A stretch of 39,376 bases of DNA from a virus. Position 1 is the stretch's first letter, and each line of letters opens with the position of its first letter. The stretch spans positions 1 through 39,376 of the IMG/VR virus record IMGVR_UViG_3300028706_000001. One strand, written 5' to 3'. Below the pieces are notes generated by a model that saw only the letters and a list, made by a program, of their open reading frames with translations, was not told the origin of the DNA and ran no database searches. A program made the translations under genes and the position numbers. Of this stretch, positions 17,191-22,985 are shown in pieces.

Positions 17191-17547
17191 ATGCGACTTT
17201 CTGAAGAGATTTCAGTATTATTGGGTGAAGAGCAGGTAGACAAGGTGTTTACCGCTGTAAGCAGGCTCTGGGACAACCTTTTTGATGAGGGTCACGATAT
17301 TTCGCCTCACAAGATGCTCTTAGCCTACTACATCTTAACCACAACACTCATAGCTTCATCAGTAACTGATCTAGATAAGTCTTCAGCAACGATCATTAGG
17401 CTCTTGGTTGAGGTTTTAGCCGAGGAAGCTCTAGAGGAGGGAGTCTTAATGGGAGAGGCTAACGTACTGGACGAACCTTTCCCTAGAGATGAGATGCAGG
17501 AGCTTCTAAAGCAGGCTAAAGACATAATTGGTGGCAATAATGAGTAA
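17191..17547 (+). CDS. Acidic helical protein, unknown function
   Basis: 118 aa, almost entirely helical and Glu/Leu rich (EVLAEEALEEGVLMGE). Eighteen bases after ssb and overlapping the next gene by 8 bases, so it is co-expressed with SSB. No family recognised. Confidence 0.65.
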   Translation: MRLSEEISVLLGEEQVDKVFTAVSRLWDNLFDEGHDISPHKMLLAYYILTTTLIASSVTDLDKSSATIIRLLVEVLAEEALEEGVLMGEANVLDEPFPRDEMQELLKQAKDIIGGNNE

Positions 17548-17713
17548 AACCAACGACTTCTGGATGCCTAGCAATTGGAGTCCTCCATCACACAGGAACC
17601 CCTACTCCTCTAAGTATAGAAATTATTTGCAACGAGTTGGGAACACCAAACACGCAGATGGGTTCACAGAAGAGGAGATAGTGGAGAGGGTCAAGCGTCT
17701 ACTTAGTAGGTAG
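17540..17713 (+). CDS. Small basic protein, unknown function
   Basis: 57 aa from MSKTNDFWMPSNWSPP. Aromatic/Pro-rich N-terminus, Lys/Arg-rich helix at the end (EEEIVERVKRLL). The ATG overlaps the previous stop region (8-base overlap). It ends 6 bases before the tRNA-like element. Confidence 0.55.
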   Translation: MSKTNDFWMPSNWSPPSHRNPYSSKYRNYLQRVGNTKHADGFTEEEIVERVKRLLSR

Positions 17714-17718
17714 ACAGA

Positions 17719-17767
17719 GAGGGGGCGGTTGGTACGCAGAGGGCAGGTTCGATTCCTGCGCCCCCTC
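17719..17767 (+). ncRNA. tRNA-like mini-element lacking an anticodon arm
   Basis: An 8-bp acceptor-like stem pairs GAGGGGGC (17719-17726) with GCCCCCTC (17760-17767). Inside it lie a D-loop-like GTTGGTA closed by GCG/CGC and a perfect T-arm, GCAGG-TTCGATT-CCTGC (17743-17759). The anticodon arm is missing, so the element is 49 nt rather than ~75. It is followed by CTA instead of CCA. It may be a deleted tRNA gene, a tRNA mimic or decoy, or an ancient attachment site; no integrase is present. Confidence 0.6.
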
Positions 17768-17807
17768 CTATGGTTACTGGCATAGCAGAATCTATGTATG
17801 TTCTTTT

Positions 17808-17938
17808 AAGACCTAGTAATTAACTAATTGCGTTTTAAATATTGTGTTGAATCTATGCTAATGATTTGTGCACTTTGTAAAACGGATGAGAACGGGATAG
17901 CGGTGGGACGCTAATAATCTCGAAAGGAACTAGGTCTT
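17808..17938 (+). ncRNA. Candidate structured RNA (three-way junction) upstream of the lipoprotein gene
   Basis: A perfect 10-bp outer stem pairs AAGACCTAGT (17808-17817) with ACTAGGTCTT (17929-17938). Within it a 7-bp stem CGTTTTA/TAAAACG (17831-17837 with 17878-17884) and a third arm GAGA/TCTC (17888-17891 with 17918-17921) containing TAGCG/CGCTA are nested without conflict. It lies 34 bases before the lipoprotein ATG. Could be a cis-acting leader or an independent small RNA. Confidence 0.5.
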
Positions 17939-17972
17939 TAACCGCAATCTTTACCAAAACAACAAGGAAATA

Positions 17973-18368
17973 ATGAAGAAGACCGCGCTACTGGCATTTT
18001 TACTGCTTTTAACCGCTTGTGATAGCGATCCAGCCTCTGATCAGCCGATTTCAGGCTCTTGGGAAGGGGTTATTTATGACTCTCCAACCTTCCAAAATAG
18101 GGTCAGCTTTACCATCTACAATGGCAATCTAGGCGATGCACAGAGCATCATTGGCGGTCATGAGCTTAAAAATAAGGCAGATGGAAGGATTTTATTCGAG
18201 ACGTTACGCGGAACAGTTGTTGGGGACGATAGTTTCTTTGATATGCACCTTCAGGTCGGCATTGACCAGAATAATGCGTGGGTATACACCGGATATGTAG
18301 ATACAGACGGTAAGTTGTGCATCTTGCGCGATCTATTACGCGAATATGTATGCTTGGAGGTCAAATGA
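17973..18368 (+). CDS. Phage lipoprotein
   Basis: 131 aa. Signal peptide MKKTALLAFLLLLTAC with lipobox LTAC, so Cys16 should be lipidated and the protein anchored in the inner or outer membrane. The mature part is a small beta-rich domain (SGSWEGVIYDSPTFQNRVSF) with two further Cys near the end. Such early phage lipoproteins are often involved in superinfection exclusion or surface change, but this one has no recognised relative. Ribosome site AAGG precedes the ATG. Confidence 0.7.
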   Translation: MKKTALLAFLLLLTACDSDPASDQPISGSWEGVIYDSPTFQNRVSFTIYNGNLGDAQSIIGGHELKNKADGRILFETLRGTVVGDDSFFDMHLQVGIDQNNAWVYTGYVDTDGKLCILRDLLREYVCLEVK

Positions 18369-18523
18369 ACCATCCCAAGCGACCAGAACTGGACCATATC
18401 GAACTCGCCATCAGCGGTGAGCCACAAACAACGCCAGAACAGGACGCATTAGTGCGTAGAATCAAGGTCTGGGGCATATTAACCAAGAAACGACTTAGGA
18501 AATGGCTCAAATTAACTTCATAG
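18365..18523 (+). CDS. Small basic protein, unknown function
   Basis: 52 aa from MNHPKRPELDHIELA; start set at the ATGA overlap with the lipoprotein stop. Ends with KKRLRKWLKLTS, a strongly basic amphipathic tail. Overlaps the next gene by 22 bases. Confidence 0.5.
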   Translation: MNHPKRPELDHIELAISGEPQTTPEQDALVRRIKVWGILTKKRLRKWLKLTS

Positions 18524-18720
18524 ACGGACCTCGAGAGGGTAACAGCTTGAATCTCGGCAAATCCCAAACAGCCGCGTTCAATGCGCACAACAGGGTTCGA
18601 GTACCTTGGAAGAATCCAGAATCAGGTGAGATGGAATATCCAATTTATGAGCGAATCTGGGAGAAGAATCCAGCGGGACAACACGTACCGACCATGAATT
18701 ATAAACTAGCGGAGAAATGA
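18502..18720 (+). CDS. Small protein, unknown function
   Basis: 72 aa, MAQINFIDGPREGNSLNL start. Beta-strand rich, with an aromatic C-terminal half (YPIYERIWEKNPAGQHV). Resembles the many small phage proteins with a central strand and loop, but no family is recognised. ATGA overlap with the following micro-gene. Confidence 0.6.
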   Translation: MAQINFIDGPREGNSLNLGKSQTAAFNAHNRVRVPWKNPESGEMEYPIYERIWEKNPAGQHVPTMNYKLAEK

Positions 18721-18803
18721 TAGATCTTTTACTAGCAATCATCGTGATAATTGTGTGTTCGCACTACTTTCATAAGATCTGGGAATCGGAGGAGTGGAAA
18801 TGA
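18717..18803 (+). CDS. 28-aa membrane microprotein
   Basis: MIDLLLAIIVIIVCSHYF followed by HKIWESEEWK. One transmembrane helix occupies nearly the whole N-terminal half. Start and stop both overlap neighbours as ATGA, which argues that it is translated by coupling. Role unknown. Confidence 0.55.
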   Translation: MIDLLLAIIVIIVCSHYFHKIWESEEWK

Positions 18804-18877
18804 CAGTTTTTTGGCTATACGTATTTGTACCAATAGCGATCCTAGTGATTGCCGCACTATTAGAGAACGAGAAATAA
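18800..18877 (+). CDS. 25-aa membrane microprotein
   Basis: MTVFWLYVFVPIAILVIAAL then LENEK. A single hydrophobic helix with a short charged tail. Its ATG overlaps the stop of the preceding microprotein (ATGA). The tandem layout suggests the two act together in the membrane. Confidence 0.55.
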   Translation: MTVFWLYVFVPIAILVIAALLENEK

Positions 18878-18879
18878 GG

Positions 18880-19251
18880 ATGACACGGATGACGAAGAAC
18901 GAGTTTAACGAGCTAGTCGCTCATACACTAGGCGATCTGATGGAAACGCTAAAGAAGAAGCAGAACGACTATACTGGTGGCGGAGATCCCTTTGCGAACT
19001 TCAGACTATCTACGCTAGAGGGCGTTGAGCCAACGACAGGGCTGATGATCCGTGTGCAGGATAAGATGCAACGCATCCGCACCTACCTGAAGAAGGGCGA
19101 ACTGTTCGTAGATGGAGAGGGCTTTGAGGACGCGATTGAAGACGTGATCGGGTATATGCTAATCCTAAAGGGACTCTTGCGTGAGCAAGCGACCATCCAC
19201 TATGTAGATACGATCGTTGACTTGGATCGCGACGATATGGGGGTCTTATGA
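18880..19251 (+). CDS. DUF1599/Nmad1-like protein
   Basis: 123 aa from MTRMTKNEF; ATG preceded by AAGG right after the microprotein stop. Motifs KKKQNDYTGG and FANFRLS, then MIRVQDKMQRI and DVIGYMLILKGL, match the small helical DUF1599 family that Iyer and Aravind discussed as nucleotide-modification associated. An all-helical MazG-like fold is expected. Followed by a 4-base overlap with a glycosyltransferase-like gene, which supports a shared pathway. Confidence 0.55.
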   Translation: MTRMTKNEFNELVAHTLGDLMETLKKKQNDYTGGGDPFANFRLSTLEGVEPTTGLMIRVQDKMQRIRTYLKKGELFVDGEGFEDAIEDVIGYMLILKGLLREQATIHYVDTIVDLDRDDMGVL

Positions 19252-19934
19252 TTAAGATAGCAGTATTCACTCCGGTGTGGAAGCGACCAGAGATGCGTCA
19301 GGCGTACCTTAAGCATATGGCGATGCACGTAAGAGAGGCTAAGGCTCACGGTGTCGACCTTAGTGTCAGCATCGCAGGATCTGAGGGCTTAGAAACGCAA
19401 CGTGAAGCAGAAGAGTTCGGATTTAACTACATTGAGTTCCCGAACCAGCCACTAGGAGCCAAGTTCAACGCGGCTATGAATCTGGGGATACAAAAGCACG
19501 ACCCAGATTACGTGATGCCTGTTGGTAGCGACACCTTCTTCTCACCCGACATCTGGGCGGTATACGCCGACCTTATCACTCAGGGCTATAAGTACATCGG
19601 CACTACCGATCTATTTATGTGGGACTGGGATGAGGACTATGCAGTCTACTGGGGCGGATACGTGGGTAGAAGAGCAGGGGAGCCTATCGGTCCTCTCAGA
19701 GCCATCAAGACAAGTCTCCTACCAGAGGACGGGAATCTCTATGGAGTCACGCTCTCAAGGAACCTTGATCAGTCTGCGTCTAATCAGCTACCACCAGCCA
19801 AGGTGTTCTCCAGTAAGAAGTTCCTGCTTACGTCTTGTAAGGTGGGTGAGAACCTAACGGAGATCAGTCGCTTCAATCAGGATGAGCTTACGCCCGTACC
19901 AGCAGTCCAGTTATCTGGTCTACTACGACTCTAG
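19248..19934 (+). CDS. GT-A-type glycosyltransferase-like protein 1
   Basis: 228 aa. Starts IAVFTPVWKRPEM, the nucleotide-sugar binding strand of GT2-like enzymes; NQPLGAKFNAAMN (residues 66-78) and VMPVGSDTFFSP (89-100) correspond to the acceptor loop and the DXD-like metal site (GSD). It is clearly paralogous to the protein at 30133-30798. Substrate unknown; sugar transfer to DNA or to a host surface are both possible. Confidence 0.65.
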   Translation: MIKIAVFTPVWKRPEMRQAYLKHMAMHVREAKAHGVDLSVSIAGSEGLETQREAEEFGFNYIEFPNQPLGAKFNAAMNLGIQKHDPDYVMPVGSDTFFSPDIWAVYADLITQGYKYIGTTDLFMWDWDEDYAVYWGGYVGRRAGEPIGPLRAIKTSLLPEDGNLYGVTLSRNLDQSASNQLPPAKVFSSKKFLLTSCKVGENLTEISRFNQDELTPVPAVQLSGLLRL

Positions 19935-19976
19935 TCAAATAAATGAAAAAAAGATGAATTATTTTGCCCTACCCCC

Positions 19977-20005
19977 TTGACAAGTTCACAGAAATTTCGT
20001 ATACT
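19977..20005 (+). promoter_or_regulatory. Promoter of the 49-aa gene, probably leaderless
   Basis: TTGACA (19977-19982), 17-bp spacer, TATACT (20000-20005). The ATG of the gene is at 20011, six bases after the -10 box, so the message should start at or within the first codon. The upstream region (AAAAAAAGATGAATTATTTT, CCCTACCCC) closely matches the late promoter at 16.7 kb. Confidence 0.85.
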
Positions 20006-20010
20006 CTTCT

Positions 20011-20160
20011 ATGTCGCTAGAGAAGAAGACCATATTAGTTAAGAGAGAGGACCACCCGCTACAGGATGGCGTGGAGATGAGAATGGCTGAGGCGAGAATG
20101 AAGTCCCTCAGATTCGAGCGACAAGAACTTAGAAGGCTCAACAAGAAGTTGGGCAGGTAG
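20011..20160 (+). CDS. 49-aa charged protein expressed from its own promoter
   Basis: Starts MSLEKKTILVKREDHPLQDG; the rest is an Arg/Glu-rich helix (MRMAEARMKSLRFERQELRR). Too short and charged for a catalytic protein; it could bind nucleic acid or another protein. It is alone on its transcript and followed by 800 bases without a gene. Confidence 0.6.
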   Translation: MSLEKKTILVKREDHPLQDGVEMRMAEARMKSLRFERQELRRLNKKLGR

Positions 20161-20330
20161 GAACATACGTCCTAAACAGCAAGCAGTATACTGGCACACT
20201 TCCCTTTGAGATAGCGGGTTGGATCAGGTAAATTAAAAGTCCATTCGAGATAGCGTGGTTCACCAGATTAGCTGGTGTGTATTTGGCAATTGTTCGCATC
20301 CCCCTAACCGCATCCTCATCGTCTGGCACA

Positions 20331-20375
20331 CCCCTAGTCATATATGTCTACCCCCTAGACATAGCTGTCGTGGGT
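20331..20375. other. Two iteron-like palindromes
   Basis: GTCA-TATA-TGTC (centre 20342.5) and GACA-TAGC-TGTC (centre 20363.5), each preceded by CTA and followed by a C- or G-rich run, 21 bp apart. They match the 23-bp-spaced sites of the two origin-like elements but without a comparable AT-rich tract next to them. Confidence 0.55.
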
Positions 20376-20518
20376 ATAGTAGATCTCTGGTTTCATTTCG
20401 ACCTTTTTCTAATATTGCATATAGGGGGCGAGATGTATTTTCTTGTTCCTATTGCAATAAAGTATGAAGATTGCATGAATCCCCTAAACCAGTGAAACAA
20501 AATTATTATTTCTTTGGA

Positions 20519-20569
20519 GGCTCATCAGAGCCGTAGCTCTTCCTCTAACACACGGCAGGAGCCGAGTGT
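20519..20569. other. Two adjacent stem-loops
   Basis: GGCTC-ATCA-GAGCC (20519-20532) is a perfect 5-bp hairpin. ACAC-A-CGGC-AGGA-GCCG-A-GTGT (20548-20569) is an 8-bp hairpin with one A/A mismatch. No U-tract follows either, so they are not simple terminators. Confidence 0.45.
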
Positions 20570-20802
20570 ATAAATCATCCACTTCGTGCATTGATTCTAT
20601 GAAGTTTCAGTTAACTTGCAACTTTCTGGGAACCTGCATAATTACTTATGTGAATATCTCGCGAACAGGGAACAATAATATTCAATGAAATCAACAAATC
20701 TAGCCCGTATGTGAAAAAAACTCTAATTTTTGGTATAGCACGCGTGAAAAAAGGGGGTGCTCTAGATGGGTAGGGGGAAAAAGACCCCTCCTACCCCCCT
20801 AA

Positions 20803-20888
20803 TGTGAAGATTAGACGAATAAATAGTGAAGATTGGGCGATGATTATGTGAATCTCTGATGAAGGGGAGAAGAAAAAGTAGTGAAGGG
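20803..20888. repeat. DnaA-box-like array 1
   Basis: RTGAA-type pentamers start at 20804, 20815, 20826, 20837, 20848, 20859 and 20881, i.e. six at exact 11-bp steps and one at +22. The best copies read TGTGAAGAT and TGTGAATCT; two are degenerate (GACGAATAA, GGCGATGAT). Same motif and step as the arrays at 22.3 and 23.0 kb. Confidence 0.65.
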
Positions 20889-20906
20889 GCCGCCCCAAAT
20901 CCCTTC
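20868..20906 (-). terminator. Terminator-like hairpin for the minus-strand block
   Basis: On the minus strand GAAGGG (20906-20901) pairs with CCCTTC (20888-20883), or alternatively GGGG with CCCC inside, followed by ACTACTTTTTCTTC. It lies 69-107 bases after the end of the HhH-like gene and would stop leftward transcription before the non-coding region. Confidence 0.5.
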
Positions 20907-20974
20907 TACTATACTGCCTTGACTGAATACGCATAGTCTTACTCTCGATTTCCATACTGTGCATCCTTAGTGGC

Positions 20975-21616
20975 TTACTTCTTAAGACCTACACGGGTCC
21001 GGAAGGATTCCCAAAGGATAGCCTGAACCTGACGCGGTTCTAGTCCCTCACGCTTTGCGAGCTTCTTGATTGCGCTTGATATGGTCCGGTATCTCTTCGG
21101 CGTCACGGATAGCTTCTGATGGAGTGTAGTTCGTGAACCGACTGCTAGGCCGAGCATATGTCGATCAATCGTAACCGCGTTCTCATTCCACATACCCGCA
21201 AGGTTCATCGCGAACGACGTTGTCTTTAGCCCGTTCCCTATGTGCTCGGGATTGCCCGTTGCCAGTATCAGGAACGCCTTGCGCACGTTGTTACCGTAGG
21301 TAGAGCAGGTCACTTGCTCGGAGTCCGTCACGCCACTGCTGTGGGCTTCTAACACGGTCCGCGCATCCTTGAGGTTCTGGATCCAACTGCAGGCCGGAGA
21401 CAGGCAGGAGACTACGCTAGCCACGATGAGCTTAGGTAGGTCAAATTCCCTTGACCAGTTCTCGCAAATTTGCTCACCGATACCGTACCAGATGGCACCG
21501 TCGAGACGGTCCTGATCGGTAGCGGTTTTGAGTACGTAGGACAGCTTCCGGTATATAGCGGTTTCGCTGTTGAGCGTGTCTTTCATGGCCTGCAGTTTCT
21601 TGTCAGTCGTTTCCAT
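20975..21616 (-). CDS. HhH-GPD DNA glycosylase-like protein (DUF7178-like)
   Basis: 213 aa helical protein. Motifs VVSCLSPACSWIQNLKDA (residues 68-85), NGLKTTSFAMNLAG (128-141) and VTIDRHMLGLAVG (148-160) follow the order of HhH-GPD glycosylases, where a helix-hairpin-helix and a conserved Asp in V-D-T/R-H handle an extrahelical base; here K131 and D151 are the candidate equivalents. No iron-sulfur Cys cluster is seen. A role in base removal or modification is inference. ATG has no clear ribosome site. Confidence 0.6.
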   Translation of the reverse strand: METTDKKLQAMKDTLNSETAIYRKLSYVLKTATDQDRLDGAIWYGIGEQICENWSREFDLPKLIVASVVSCLSPACSWIQNLKDARTVLEAHSSGVTDSEQVTCSTYGNNVRKAFLILATGNPEHIGNGLKTTSFAMNLAGMWNENAVTIDRHMLGLAVGSRTTLHQKLSVTPKRYRTISSAIKKLAKREGLEPRQVQAILWESFRTRVGLKK

Positions 21617-21648
21617 AGTGGTGATGTAGTCTTAAAGGTTGGATGGGA

Positions 21649-21957
21649 TTACTGAGCTATATAGTTCAGAACGGAGTTGGAGATAATCTCCTTAGTGCGG
21701 AAGGTTAAGTCAACGATGTCTACTGACTGGAAGGGCTGTAGACCCTTATCGAGAGGCGTGTTGTACCACTCGAGACCGTATGCTTCGCACAAGTCGCGGT
21801 ACACAGAGCAACGGAAGAACCCGTCCTTATCTTCCATCATATTGATAAAATTCAGCTCGGCTTGCTCTCGGGCGGCGACTTGAAGTGCTTCAGCAAGCTC
21901 ATCAGGACCCAGTGCGTATATGAAGGCGGCGGTAATCTGTTGGGCAGAAGTAGTCAT
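21649..21957 (-). CDS. Small helical protein, unknown function
   Basis: 102 aa. N-terminal half is an Ala/Glu-rich helix (DELAEALQVAAREQAELN), the middle contains Cys and Tyr residues (RCSVYRDLCEAYGLEWY). The start ATG follows an A-rich stretch without a clear Shine-Dalgarno sequence. Lies 32 bases before the HhH-like gene. Confidence 0.6.
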   Translation of the reverse strand: MTTSAQQITAAFIYALGPDELAEALQVAAREQAELNFINMMEDKDGFFRCSVYRDLCEAYGLEWYNTPLDKGLQPFQSVDIVDLTFRTKEIISNSVLNYIAQ

Positions 21958-21990
21958 TATTAAGTACCGTTTTTTTAGTTGGTTTGTCGT

Positions 21991-22128
21991 CTATCGGTTT
22001 ACAATCGTCCCAAGTGCTATGCTATATAGCCCAATTATCATCAATGGATTTAGATCTATCGAGATTGCCAAGGTAGCTACAGAGACTGTAAATGTTGAGA
22101 GTAGGATCTGAGTTAGTTTCGTTTTCAT
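21991..22128 (-). CDS. 45-aa membrane protein
   Basis: From MKTKLTQILLSTFTVSVATL; two hydrophobic segments (residues 7-20 and 24-40, IGLYSIALGTIV) separated by a short polar turn. A longer start at 22233 exists but lacks support. Possibly a small inner-membrane protein. Confidence 0.45.
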   Translation of the reverse strand: MKTKLTQILLSTFTVSVATLAISIDLNPLMIIGLYSIALGTIVNR

Positions 22129-22285
22129 CGGTTCGGCTTTTTTAGTTGCTGTCTGACCAGAACATAGTGATAAAAGGGACACGGTCAACCGATTCACACA
22201 ACTTTCATAAACCACCCTTTTTTTTACTCCCACTCCTGTGCCTTGCCATTTTAAGGCTTATCCAACTAAGAAACCCAACTTTTTG

Positions 22286-22532
22286 TGTGAAGATTGCGTG
22301 AAGATATTGTGTGAAGATACCGTGAATTTGTGTGAATATTTGATGAATCCCTTGACATTGTCGATTATGAAGATACGGTGAATTAATGTGAAGATTGTGT
22401 GAAGGCCTTGACATTGTCATTTATGAAGATCCGGCGAAAGTGGTAGGGGGCGGGGAAAAAAAGATTTGTGAATTTACGGTGAAACACTTGACATTGTCAT
22501 TTATGAAGGTCGTGTGAACATTTGGTGAAGGT
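22286..22532. repeat. DnaA-box-like array 2, modular with TTGACATTGTC cores
   Basis: RTGAA pentamers start at 22287, 22298, 22311, 22322, 22332, 22343, then 22367, 22378, 22388, 22399, then 22423, 22434 (GCGAA), then 22468, 22479, then 22503, 22514, 22525. Steps are 10-11 bp (one 13). TTGACATTGTC starts at 22352, 22408 and 22488, always nine bases after the start of the last pentamer of a block, and the next block begins 15 bases later. The reverse complement of TGTGAATAT is ATATTCACA, one mismatch from the DnaA box TTATTCACA. Confidence 0.8.
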
Positions 22533-22552
22533 GTGGCGGGGAAAAAAAGAGA

Positions 22553-22582
22553 ACAAGAAAAAAGAGGGGCGCGAACCCCTCT
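22553..22582 (-). terminator. Rho-independent terminator
   Basis: Minus strand AGAGGGG-TTCGCG-CCCCTCT (22582-22563) followed by TTTTTTCTT. It lies 25 bases downstream of the gene ending at 22607. Confidence 0.85.
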
Positions 22583-22589
22583 CTTCCTT

Positions 22590-22609
22590 TGTGAATGTAT
22601 TGTGAACTA
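22590..22609. repeat. Pair of DnaA-box-like repeats
   Basis: TGTGAATGT and TGTGAACTA, 11 bp apart, overlapping the 3' end of the gene that stops at 22607. They continue the array pattern across the terminator. Confidence 0.55.
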
Positions 22610-22924
22610 CTTCCTTAGTCGCTTCACCGAGACTTCAAACGTCTCGCCGTGAAGGTCAACCTTTATCGACTGGATCATGCCCTTTTTGTTTTCATACAAG
22701 CCCCAATCAAATGCTAGATCCTCTATCAAGTGTAACTCCGCTTCATCTATGGTCTGGCGCGCCTCTAGGTAGGTCGCCCTTTCGAGCCCCCTGTGAATGG
22801 CGTTATAGAGAGCCTCGCGGCTTCGTTGGATAGGCGTGGCTTCTGCCCAACGCTTTTCTGATGCGATCACCTCTGGTGATTTTTCGATGATGAAGTCGTG
22901 TTGAGAGAGTAGTGTAGCTTCCAT
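22607..22924 (-). CDS. Small charged protein, unknown function
   Basis: 105 aa from MEATLLSQHDFIIE; upstream TTG/GTG starts at 22972/22966 are possible but none has a clear ribosome site. Predominantly helical, with a C-terminal beta pair (SIKVDLHGETFEVSVKRLRK) that looks like a small nucleic-acid or protein-binding strand pair. Upstream lies array 3, downstream a strong terminator. Confidence 0.55.
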   Translation of the reverse strand: MEATLLSQHDFIIEKSPEVIASEKRWAEATPIQRSREALYNAIHRGLERATYLEARQTIDEAELHLIEDLAFDWGLYENKKGMIQSIKVDLHGETFEVSVKRLRK

Positions 22925-22985
22925 TTTGCTGTATGAAGTTTTGGTGGTGATGTCCCTTTTGAACACTAGCAATGTACGGCAGTAG

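Larger units (their letters stand above)
20161..20974. other. 814-bp non-coding region
   Basis: No convincing gene. It holds a direct repeat TTYGAGATAGCG at 20205 and 20244, two palindromic iteron-like sites at 20337-20369, two adjacent hairpins at 20519-20569, a GGGTAGG/CCTACCC stem at 20768-20796, the DnaA-box-like array at 20803-20888 and a terminator-like hairpin at 20868-20906. Confidence 0.6.
22129..22606. other. 478-bp non-coding region filled with repeats
   Basis: Holds the main DnaA-box-like array (22286-22532), three copies of TTGACATTGTC, two copies of GGCGGGGAAAAAAAGA and the terminator at 22553-22582. An open frame at 22205-22420 exists only because the repeats code for IFTQ-like periodic peptides. 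Confidence 0.6.

Noticed and set aside
17719-17767. Functional tRNA gene
   Set aside because: No anticodon arm and only 49 bases; the 3' end continues CTA rather than CCA.
17719-17767. Phage attachment site for integration
   Set aside because: No integrase, excisionase or repressor gene is recognisable anywhere in the window.
17808-17938. Hammerhead ribozyme
   Set aside because: GATGA and GAAA motifs occur at the right junctions, but the core reads CGGATGA instead of CTGATGA, and 13 unpaired bases separate the outer stem from the next stem where the cleavage site should be.
20138-20495. Several 60-72-codon open frames on both strands
   Set aside because: They overlap each other, the iteron-like sites and the hairpins, lack ribosome sites and show no protein-like composition.
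20768-20796. GGGTAGG/CCTACCC stem as terminator
   Set aside because: No T-run follows the stem on either strand; retained only as part of the non-coding region description.
22205-22420. Minus-strand open frame of 71 codons with periodic IFTQ-like peptide
   Set aside because: The period comes from the TTCAC repeats themselves; no ribosome site, and the frame ends where the array ends. Treated as a by-product of the array.
22352-22530. TTGACATTGTC as -35 boxes of rightward promoters
   Set aside because: No -10-like hexamer is found 16-18 bp downstream of any of the four copies, unlike the four accepted promoters.
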